Assembly: GCA_947491175.1 (NCBI GenBank)
Contig: CANLIF010000022.1
Coordinates: 1 to 13,462 of the forward strand
From: Actinomycetota bacterium
GTDB taxonomy: Bacteria; Actinomycetota; Actinomycetes; S36-B12; UBA5976
Direction of reading: 5' to 3'
DNA length: 13,462 nt
The notes under the pieces were generated by a model. It ran no database searches. It had not been told where the DNA came from and saw only the letters and a program-made list of their open reading frames with translations. Positions 6,662 to 13,208 of the stretch are shown here, piece by piece. The translations under genes and the position numbers were made by a program. Each line of letters starts with the position of its first letter. The stretch's first letter is position 1.

Positions 6662-7488
6662 TTCTCGGCCTTAAGTCCATGTTGACCGGCATACTCGGCG
6701 CGAATTGGTTCTGACCAATTGGTTAACAAATCTTTGGAAGGCTTGAAGATTTCGATACCAAGTGGGCGGCAGACATCAATTGGATCCCTAGCATCTGGTC
6801 CCCAAAGTGGAACCGAAAGGTCGCCACCTGGGCAAGTTGAAAGCGCAGCTAGCAAATCAAATTCGGCAAAGAATTCGAAGTAGTCACCTTTCTTGGCAGG
6901 GCAAGTCTTCATAAAGTACTGATCGTTGCTATTTAGTCCGGTGCACTGAAAGACATTTAACACATCGTGCACGTCAAACTCAGTCAAGCCATGTGGAAGT
7001 ATCGCGCGGACTAAATTTGAATGGCAATGGTAATCAAAATCTTTCCCTGTCAGCATTCGATTCACATACGGGTCACAACGGGTACCAAGTAAGTCGTGGA
7101 CGCGACCACCTTCGCCGTCAACGCCATAATCCTCTAATGTGTCAGCAGTAATTGTGGCCATCGGGCGCAGGAACGGCAAAGTCGACCAAAGGCGATTAAA
7201 CGTTGTTAAGTGCGCAGCATGTAGTTGCTTTGTGCGCGATGCCCAAAAGCGCTCTCTAGGGTCATTTGCATTCCACAAGTTAAGGTCAGCTACCTGAGGG
7301 CCTTCGATAGTTGTGATTCGACAAACATGTCCAGCCGGAATATTCCAACTGACACCACTGCGGATTGGCAAATGGATCGACTCTACGAGTTCGCGACCAG
7401 GATCATTGGCAATCGCGCGATAGAAATTGCGATCTACGTCTAGCGGTCCACCTTCAGTGGCTTGATATGCAGCAACGGTTAAGTCCAT
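6652..7488 (-). CDS. DUF1989 (urea-carboxylase-associated family) protein
   Basis: The 278 residues contain the typical DUF1989 blocks: a beta-rich N-terminus (IPAGHVCRITTIEGPQVAD), HDLLGTRCDPY, DYHCHSNLVRA, NVFQCTGLN, GDYFEFFAEFDLL and STCPGGDLS. Cys155, Cys182 and Cys219, with His156 nearby, are candidate metal ligands (inference). DUF1989 proteins are found beside urea/guanidine carboxylase operons, where two small members were shown to form carboxyguanidine deiminase (CgdAB). This one is longer and stands beside LamB/YcsF instead, so its substrate is unknown. An in-frame GTG at 7497 would add three residues. I prefer ATG 7488 because the minus-strand TAATGT (7501-7496), which overlaps that GTG, lies 7 nt before the ATG as a leaderless -10. 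The gene overlaps the following PxpA-like gene by 10 nt. Confidence 0.88.
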   Translation of the reverse strand: MDLTVAAYQATEGGPLDVDRNFYRAIANDPGRELVESIHLPIRSGVSWNIPAGHVCRITTIEGPQVADLNLWNANDPRERFWASRTKQLHAAHLTTFNRLWSTLPFLRPMATITADTLEDYGVDGEGGRVHDLLGTRCDPYVNRMLTGKDFDYHCHSNLVRAILPHGLTEFDVHDVLNVFQCTGLNSNDQYFMKTCPAKKGDYFEFFAEFDLLAALSTCPGGDLSVPLWGPDARDPIDVCRPLGIEIFKPSKDLLTNWSEPIRAEYAGQHGLKAEKWS

Positions 7489-7495
7489 GTTCGTC

Positions 7496-7501
7496 ACATT
7501 A
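7496..7501 (-). promoter_or_regulatory. Putative -10 box of the DUF1989-ycsF unit (leaderless)
   Basis: TAATGT (7501-7496) fits TANNNT and is 7 nt before ATG 7488. An overlapping GATAAT (7503-7498), one mismatch from TATAAT, is an alternative. No convincing -35 is seen. Confidence 0.45.
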
Positions 7502-7603
7502 TCACCGCGGCAAATTTAACCCCTCGAAACCTAAAGATTCAGTTCTGGACCCAATTGCCCTGGTTTTCGGTTTTCCCAAACACCTGCGAGAATAGAGCGA
7601 CCC

Positions 7604-7609
7604 GAAAGG
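7604..7609 (+). promoter_or_regulatory. Shine-Dalgarno sequence of the ABC-F gene
   Basis: GAAAGG ends 1 nt before GTG 7611 but 7 nt before the in-frame GTG 7617. Only the second spacing is usable, so the site selects 7617 as the start. Confidence 0.5.
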
Positions 7610-7616
7610 CGTGTCC

Positions 7617-9398
7617 GTGGCCCCCCGCAACTTAATAAACCTCGAGAATGTCTCGCTGTCTTACGGCAAAGGCGCAGTTCTGGATCAAGTTTCCCTGGGA
7701 TTGGCTGATGGCGCTCGAATCGGCATTGTCGGCCGCAATGGTGGCGGCAAATCTTCCCTGATCAAGATTTTGGGCGGACAGGAAACCCCAAATGATGGCC
7801 GAGTTTCGATGGCCAATGGCACGCACTTGGGAACGTTATCTCAAATCGATCAAGCAGATCCAAAAGCAACAGTGCGAGACATTGTGCTTGGTGACCAAGC
7901 TGATCATGAGTGGGCAACTAACTCCAAAGCTCGCGAAGTTTTAACTGGACTATTTGGCGGTTTCGGGGAAAGTATCTTGGCTCGACAGATGGGACCGCTT
8001 TCCGGTGGTGAGCGCCGTCGAGTCGCACTAGCAAAATTATTGATTAGTGATCTCGATGTGCTTCTTTTGGATGAACCAACTAACCACTTGGATGTTGAGG
8101 CCGTTACCTGGCTAGCCGAGCACCTAAAGGCGCGCCGTGGTCTTGCTCTTGCCGTAGTAACTCACGATCGCTGGTTTCTCGATGAAGTCAGCGACCAAAC
8201 ATGGGAAGTCATAGACGGAAAGATCGAAGAGTACGACGGCGGCTACTCCGCTTACGTACTTGCTAAAGCCGAACGCATGCGTCAATCCAGTGTTGAAGAA
8301 CAAAAGCGAAACATGCTTATTAAAAAAGAACTCGCCTGGTTGCGCCGCGGAGCTCCCGCGCGAACTAGCAAACCAAAGTTTCGCATCGATGCTGCTAATG
8401 AACTTATCGAAAACGAACCGCCACCTAGAAACAACGTCGAGTTGTTGGCATTCGCCAATGCTCGCCTCGGTAAAACGGTCTATGAACTCCATAATGCAAC
8501 GATTCGCGTTGGCGATCGAGATTTGTTCACCCAATTAGATTGGAACGTGGGTCCAGGCGATCGAATCGGTATCGCAGGTGTTAACGGAGCTGGTAAGACC
8601 ACCTTGCTAAAAGTTTTAACTGGGCAGCTTTCGGTGACCGCCGGAAAACTTGTGACTGGAACAACAGTTAAGCCGGCTTTCTTGTCCCAGCACTTAGAGG
8701 AACTAAATCCAAAGTGGCGAGTACTCGAGGCTATTGAGCACATCTCGACGCACGTCGAAATTGGAAAAGGTAAATCCTTAAGCGCATCCCAACTTGGTGA
8801 ACGCCTTGGTTTTGGTTCCGATGCGCAATGGACACCAGTTGGAGATCTTTCCGGTGGTGAGCGTCGACGCCTGCAACTCACTCGCCTACTCATGGGCGGT
8901 CCAAACGTGCTGATTCTCGATGAACCAACAAACGACTTTGACGTAGAGACGCTGGCAGCTCTGGAAGACTTGCTGGATAGCTTTGGTGGCACCTTGTTGG
9001 TGGTTTCTCACGATAGGTACTTCCTAGAACGCGTTTGCGACACTTTCGTAGGTGTTATGGGCAATGGAACGCTGCGAAACCTTCCTGGGGGTCTCGAAGA
9101 GTACCTGAAGCTACGAAAAGCACAACCAGATGAACCGACCGCCTTTACGCAGGAAAATCAAGGTATTAAGAGTGAGTTATCTGCGACTCAAAAACGAGAC
9201 TTACAAAAAGATCAACAGCGCATTGAGCGGTCAATCGCAAAACTTGATGTTCAGATCAAGGAAATTTTGGCTGTGATGGAAGAGCACGCTACCAACTTTG
9301 AAAAAGTTGACACTCTAAATAACGAATTACAACCTTTGATGGTAGAAAAAGAAACTCTGGAAGATAGCTGGGTTTCCCTCAGCGAAGCACTCGATTAG
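7617..9398 (+). CDS. ABC-F family ATPase, Uup-like
   Basis: A cytosolic protein of about 593 residues with two ATP-binding cassettes and no membrane segments, as in ABC-F translation factors that bind the ribosomal E site. Numbers count from GTG 7611 (subtract 2 for 7617). Cassette 1 has Walker A GRNGGGKS (41-48), signature LSGGE (130-134) and Walker B LLLDEPTNHLD (151-161). A charged linker at about 216-290 (LAWLRRGAPARTSKP) corresponds to the P-site tRNA-interaction region. Cassette 2 has GVNGAGKT (323-330), LSGGE (413-417) and LILDEPTNDFD (434-444). The C-terminal 75 residues form a charged coiled coil, which favours Uup over EttA. Uup-type proteins are housekeeping factors linked to ribosome function and transposon excision. 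An antibiotic-resistance role is not suggested. The gene stands alone, and its stop overlaps that of the convergent EamA gene by 4 nt. Confidence 0.93.
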   Translation: MAPRNLINLENVSLSYGKGAVLDQVSLGLADGARIGIVGRNGGGKSSLIKILGGQETPNDGRVSMANGTHLGTLSQIDQADPKATVRDIVLGDQADHEWATNSKAREVLTGLFGGFGESILARQMGPLSGGERRRVALAKLLISDLDVLLLDEPTNHLDVEAVTWLAEHLKARRGLALAVVTHDRWFLDEVSDQTWEVIDGKIEEYDGGYSAYVLAKAERMRQSSVEEQKRNMLIKKELAWLRRGAPARTSKPKFRIDAANELIENEPPPRNNVELLAFANARLGKTVYELHNATIRVGDRDLFTQLDWNVGPGDRIGIAGVNGAGKTTLLKVLTGQLSVTAGKLVTGTTVKPAFLSQHLEELNPKWRVLEAIEHISTHVEIGKGKSLSASQLGERLGFGSDAQWTPVGDLSGGERRRLQLTRLLMGGPNVLILDEPTNDFDVETLAALEDLLDSFGGTLLVVSHDRYFLERVCDTFVGVMGNGTLRNLPGGLEEYLKLRKAQPDEPTAFTQENQGIKSELSATQKRDLQKDQQRIERSIAKLDVQIKEILAVMEEHATNFEKVDTLNNELQPLMVEKETLEDSWVSLSEALD

Positions 9399-10291
9399 GC
9401 TGGCGTTTTTTCTACCGCTTGACGCATGACAAGTACGACGCCAAGGCCGGCAAGTGCCATTCCCAAAATTCCAATTGGTGGGATGACTTCGTCAAACAAG
9501 AAATACGCTTGGATTGCAGCCACTGGCGGTACCAAGTAATACAAACTGGAGACTTTGCTGGCGCTGCCCGCACGGAGCATTTCGTAGAGCAAGACGATTG
9601 AGCCAATCGATAGCATTAAAACAATCCAAGCTAACCCGAAGAAAAATTCTGGTGACCACTCAACTCGCTGACTCTCGGTCAGCGCCGAAAGCGTCGCAAA
9701 AACAACTGCGCTAACGGCATATTGCATGCCAGTTCCTGTCAAAAACGGTATGTCACTGCCTAGTTTCTTTTGCACTAAATAACCTGCGCTGGTACCGAGC
9801 AGGGCAATGACACAAATTACGATTCCAACCTCAGAGATTGCAGAGGAATAATCACCTTGAAATACCTTTGGAAGTAGCAGTAGCGCGATTCCTGCCACTC
9901 CTAGAACTAGTCCAACAACTTGAACCCAACGAATTCGCTCACCCAAAAGTGGAACCGCAAGAATTGATACTAAAACTGGCTGAATACTTACAATCACTGC
10001 GCTAATGCCAGCTGATACCCCAAGGCTGACTGCATAGAAAACTCCACCAATATAGATCACGTGCAGCAGCAATCCAACAGCTACTGAGGCAATCACTTGG
10101 TCTCGCGTCAATTTCAACGGTTGCTTAAGTATTGCGGCTATTGCGATGAGAATGGCCGCAGCAATTACATATCTGATGGTTAAGAAAGTGAATGGCTCGG
10201 CATAGGGAACTATGTACTTGGCTCCAACAAAACCCGTACTCCAGAGGAATACAAACAATGCAGGTGCAAAACGTTCAAGTTGTTTGGGCAC
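9395..10291 (-). CDS. EamA/DMT-superfamily transporter
   Basis: A 298-residue inner-membrane protein with about ten hydrophobic segments arranged as two EamA repeats, the normal build of the drug/metabolite transporter family (RhaT/YdcZ-like). The N-terminal RFAPALFVFLWSTGFVGAKY (residues 7-26) is characteristic, and the end of repeat 1 has SIQPVLVSILAVPLLGER. EamA proteins often export amino acids or small metabolites. The GTG start directly follows the argG TAA stop (TAAGTG) with no visible Shine-Dalgarno sequence, so it is probably translated by ribosomes finishing argG. Export of arginine, citrulline or a related compound is a reasonable guess from this coupling, but nothing in the sequence proves it. 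Its 3' end overlaps the ABC-F gene by 4 nt. Confidence 0.92.
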   Translation of the reverse strand: MPKQLERFAPALFVFLWSTGFVGAKYIVPYAEPFTFLTIRYVIAAAILIAIAAILKQPLKLTRDQVIASVAVGLLLHVIYIGGVFYAVSLGVSAGISAVIVSIQPVLVSILAVPLLGERIRWVQVVGLVLGVAGIALLLLPKVFQGDYSSAISEVGIVICVIALLGTSAGYLVQKKLGSDIPFLTGTGMQYAVSAVVFATLSALTESQRVEWSPEFFFGLAWIVLMLSIGSIVLLYEMLRAGSASKVSSLYYLVPPVAAIQAYFLFDEVIPPIGILGMALAGLGVVLVMRQAVEKTPA

Positions 10292-11707
10292 TTAGTCGGT
10301 ACCAGAGTCAAAAGCTGCTCGATTTAACCCGGCGTCTGCATCGTCATTTGCACTTGAAGAATTAATTGCATTTGATTCACCAGATTTAAGGTCTCCAACT
10401 AGCCCAAAAGTCTTAGCGTCAATCTGGCCTTGAGCCTGGTACAACTCGAGTTTGGCTCGAGTGTCGGCAATGTCAAGGTTTCGCATAGTCAATTGCCCGA
10501 TTCTGTCAGTCGGACCAAACGCGGCATTCTCAGTACGTTCCATCGAAAGCTTTTCTGGGTGGTAACTCAAAGCCGGTCCGCAAGTATTAATGATTGAGTA
10601 GTCATCTCCACGTCGCAACCGAATTGTTACCTCGCCAGTGACTGCCGAAGCAACCCAGCGCTGCAAGGATTCCCTAAGCATGAGCGCCTGTGGATCAAAC
10701 CAACGACCTTCATACAACAACCGCCCTAGTCTGCGACCTTCCGCATGGTAGTTCGCAATGGTGTCTTCATTATGAATTGCACTGAGTAAGCGTTCGTAAG
10801 CGATAAAGAACAGTGCCATGCCAGGTGCTTCGTAAATACCGCGACTCTTGGCTTCAATGATTCGGTTTTCAATTTGATCTGTCATGCCCAGACCATGGCG
10901 ACCACCAATGGAATTTGCTTCCTGCATTAATTCAACAACGTTCGAAAATTCTTTACCGTTTATGGCAACTGGGATTCCTTGGTTATAAGTAAACGTCACA
11001 TCTTCCGATGCAATCTTTACTGACTCATCCCAAAATCGAACCCCCATGATTGGCTCGACGATTTCCATTGAGGCATCAAGGTTTTCTAAAGTTTTAGCTT
11101 CATGAGTTGCCCCAAGAATATTTGCGTCAGTTGAGTACGCCTTTTCAGTGCTGTCACGATATGGCAAATTGTTTGCGACTAACCACTCAGACATCTCTTT
11201 GCGGCCGCCAAGTTCCCGAACAAAATCTGCATCAAGCCAAGGCTTGTAAATTCTTAATTTTGGGTTAGCTAATAATCCATAGCGATAGAACCGCTCGATG
11301 TCATTGCCTTTGTATGTCGAACCATCGCCCCAGATATCAACATTGTCTTTCAACATGGCTCGCACCAATAGCGTGCCAGTTACGGCCCTGCCAAGTGGAG
11401 TTGTATTGAAATACTGCTTGCCGCCGGTTCTAATGTGGAATGCCCCACAAGCAATCGCAGCCAGGCCTTCATTGACAAGGGCTTCCTTGCAATCTACGAG
11501 CCGAGAGATTTCTGCGCCATATTCACCGGCGCGAGCAGGGACCGAATCAATGTCTGGCTCGTCGTACTGCCCCAAGTCAGCAGTGTACGTACATGGAATC
11601 GCGCCGTTACTGCGCATCCATGCCACAGCTACCGAAGTGTCAAGGCCGCCAGAAAAGGCAATTCCAACTTTTTCGCCAACTGGCAATGAGGCAAGGACTT
11701 TAGACAT
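10292..11707 (-). CDS. argG: Argininosuccinate synthase, long (E. coli-like) subfamily
   Basis: ArgG joins citrulline and aspartate, using ATP, in arginine synthesis. The N-terminal PP-loop is intact (AFSGGLDTS, 17-25), followed by TADLGQYDEPD, FNTTPLGRAVTGT, the WGDGSTYKGNDIERFYRYG block, KAYSTDANILGATHEA and IGGRHGLGMTDQIENR. These blocks match the longer subfamily typified by E. coli ArgG (447 aa), not the roughly 400-residue form common in actinobacterial arg operons such as that of M. tuberculosis. The protein has 471 residues. The extra length is a low-complexity tail rich in Ser, Asn, Ala and Asp (about 440-471), probably disordered. No other arginine gene is adjacent; the gene is followed without a gap by an EamA transporter. 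ATG 11707 is chosen because a perfect TAGAAT lies exactly 6 nt upstream. Confidence 0.95.
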   Translation of the reverse strand: MSKVLASLPVGEKVGIAFSGGLDTSVAVAWMRSNGAIPCTYTADLGQYDEPDIDSVPARAGEYGAEISRLVDCKEALVNEGLAAIACGAFHIRTGGKQYFNTTPLGRAVTGTLLVRAMLKDNVDIWGDGSTYKGNDIERFYRYGLLANPKLRIYKPWLDADFVRELGGRKEMSEWLVANNLPYRDSTEKAYSTDANILGATHEAKTLENLDASMEIVEPIMGVRFWDESVKIASEDVTFTYNQGIPVAINGKEFSNVVELMQEANSIGGRHGLGMTDQIENRIIEAKSRGIYEAPGMALFFIAYERLLSAIHNEDTIANYHAEGRRLGRLLYEGRWFDPQALMLRESLQRWVASAVTGEVTIRLRRGDDYSIINTCGPALSYHPEKLSMERTENAAFGPTDRIGQLTMRNLDIADTRAKLELYQAQGQIDAKTFGLVGDLKSGESNAINSSSANDDADAGLNRAAFDSGTD

Positions 11708-11713
11708 AGCCCA

Positions 11714-11719
11714 ATTCTA
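11714..11719 (-). promoter_or_regulatory. -10 box of the argG unit (leaderless)
   Basis: TAGAAT (11719-11714), one mismatch from TATAAT, is followed by 6 nt and the argG ATG. No Shine-Dalgarno sequence fits. A -35 at normal distance would fall at about 11736-11742, at the end of the GNAT gene, where no good match is seen. No ArgR-like inverted repeat is evident. Confidence 0.6.
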
Positions 11720-11734
11720 TTGGAGTGAAGGGCG

Positions 11735-12235
11735 CTAAATTCCCGCTACTGGAGTGGTTCGGATCATTCGTTGGTAGAACTTGCCGGGCTGGCTTGTGCT
11801 GGGCTGCGCTTCGTCGATATTTACAAATCCGATATTTTGGTATGCCGTTATGGCCGAAAAGTTATCCACCCAAACACCCAGGCCTTGAACTCCCCATGGC
11901 CTCACAGGCGCTTGCGAGTCCACATATTCCAAAAAGGCTCGCATAATTCCGATCCCTCGGGATTCTGGACGCACCCAGCAACCTCTAATCCAACAGCTTG
12001 AAGCGAAATCTTCGTCAACTTGATCTACAAACATGATGCCAATATCACCCGATGCATCAGTGGCCAATAAAAAGTCAGATTTGCTTAGTCGCGCTCTCCA
12101 GTATCTTTCTGGGCGAGTGGATTCAGATTCAAAGGTTGCGCCAAATGCCTCTGGATTTTCCTTTAATGAATCAAGTCGAATCAGGCGCATGCGCTCCCAG
12201 TCGTCAGGACCAACTGGTGCCACTCTAAATTCCAA
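11735..12235 (-). CDS. GNAT-family N-acetyltransferase
   Basis: A 166-residue protein with the GNAT fold pattern. The acetyl-CoA-binding motif A is VRPESRGIGIMRAFLEYV (88-105); it has the RGxG core, but the glycine usual two positions later is Met98. Motif B is WVDNFSAITAYQNIGF (122-137). The N-terminal segment (LDSLKENPEAFGATFES) is typical of a broad group of bacterial GNATs annotated only by family. The acceptor is unknown, and nothing links it to N-acetylglutamate synthase despite the argG neighbour. The called start is TTG 12235, 10 nt after the dehydrogenase stop; GTG 12223 is an in-frame alternative. Neither has a good Shine-Dalgarno sequence, so coupling to the upstream gene is likely. 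Confidence 0.85.
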   Translation of the reverse strand: MEFRVAPVGPDDWERMRLIRLDSLKENPEAFGATFESESTRPERYWRARLSKSDFLLATDASGDIGIMFVDQVDEDFASSCWIRGCWVRPESRGIGIMRAFLEYVDSQAPVRPWGVQGLGVWVDNFSAITAYQNIGFVNIDEAQPSTSQPGKFYQRMIRTTPVAGI

Positions 12236-12245
12236 AGTGTTTTAG

Positions 12246-13208
12246 CTAACTAGTAACAAGGTTTGGGGCTTGCGACCCGGCAAGGATTGCCAAAGCATTT
12301 GTCGCTGCGATGTCAGCCATGGCTGCCCGAGTTTCCACTGTCGCTGAACCAAGATGTGGAATCAAGACAGCGTTATCGAGTTCCAGCAATCCTGGATGCA
12401 CCGCTGGTTCATTTTCAAACACATCTAATCCGGCACCAGCGATTTCTCCGGATTTCAAAGCTGTAACCAACGCTGCTTCATCAACAATCGGGCCACGAGC
12501 CGTATTGATCAAGAAAGCAGTTTTCTTCATACGAGCAAACTGATTTTCGCTCATCAAGTGATGTGTGGCTGGTGAGTAAGGACAGTGTAGAGAAAGCACA
12601 TCGCTTGATTCAATTAACTCATCCATAGTCATGAACTTGGCATCTAATTCTTCGATCACATGATCTTCAAGTGGCGTTCGGCGAGTGTAGGCAATGTTCA
12701 TGCCAAATGCTTTTGCCCGGCGAGCAGTCGCGATTCCGATCTGACCCATTCCAACGATGCCAAGTTGGCGACCTTGCAGGCCCATACCAAGCATGTAGAA
12801 CATGCCCCACTGCCAAGGCTCTTGGGCGCGAATTACTCGCTCGCCTTCGCCTAAGCGACGGGTTGCCATCAGAATTAATGATATTGCGATGTCGGCTGTT
12901 GCTTCAGTCAAAACTCCTGGAGTGTTTGTAACTAACACCCCACGGTTTTCACAGGCTGGAACATCTATGTTGTTATATCCCACGGCTACGTTAGAGACTG
13001 ACTTAAGTTGTGGTCCGGCGGCATCGAGCAATTCACCGTCGATCTTTTCGGTCAACAACGACACAATCGCATCAGCGCCAGCAACCATTGCAAGTAGCTC
13101 AGTGCGACTTATCGCATCGTCACTTTCCCAGGCCGTGACGTCATGTTCAGCCTTAAGTCGAGCTAAGCCACCAGCGGGAATCTTGCCAGTTACAACAACT
13201 TTCGCCAT
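12246..13208 (-). CDS. D-2-hydroxyacid dehydrogenase (glyoxylate/hydroxypyruvate reductase-like)
   Basis: A 320-residue cytosolic oxidoreductase of the D-isomer 2-hydroxyacid dehydrogenase family. The dinucleotide-binding motif is GMGQIG (153-158). Arg176 and Arg177 after the second strand (AYTRRTP) suggest a preference for NADPH. Catalytic residues are Arg238 (NTARGP), Glu267 (DVFENEP) and His285 (IPHLGSAT). The substrate-loop sequence NVAVGYNNID (73-82) and NTPGVLTEATAD (95-106) are those of enzymes annotated as glyoxylate reductase or glycerate dehydrogenase, which reduce glyoxylate or hydroxypyruvate. No ACT domain is present, so it is not a classical 3-phosphoglycerate dehydrogenase. The ATG follows the aminotransferase stop without a gap (TAAATG), which indicates joint translation and suggests joint metabolism of a 2-keto acid. 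Confidence 0.9.
   Translation of the reverse strand: MAKVVVTGKIPAGGLARLKAEHDVTAWESDDAISRTELLAMVAGADAIVSLLTEKIDGELLDAAGPQLKSVSNVAVGYNNIDVPACENRGVLVTNTPGVLTEATADIAISLILMATRRLGEGERVIRAQEPWQWGMFYMLGMGLQGRQLGIVGMGQIGIATARRAKAFGMNIAYTRRTPLEDHVIEELDAKFMTMDELIESSDVLSLHCPYSPATHHLMSENQFARMKKTAFLINTARGPIVDEAALVTALKSGEIAGAGLDVFENEPAVHPGLLELDNAVLIPHLGSATVETRAAMADIAATNALAILAGSQAPNLVTS

Noticed and set aside
8480..8992. A 170-codon open frame on the minus strand inside the ABC-F gene
   Set aside because: Its Arg/Ser/Pro-rich translation is what the reverse of conserved ABC motifs gives, and it lies wholly within the second cassette.
7617..9398. ABC-F protein as an antibiotic-resistance factor
   Set aside because: The short interdomain linker and C-terminal coiled coil are those of housekeeping Uup-type proteins, and no resistance context is present.
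11298..11738. A 146-codon plus-strand frame over the argG start
   Set aside because: It is antisense to the conserved PP-loop region of argG, and its translation resembles no family I know.
11735..12235. The GNAT gene next to argG as an N-acetylglutamate synthase
   Set aside because: The sequence is a generic GNAT without features of ArgA or the short ArgA-like synthases; proximity to argG alone is not enough.
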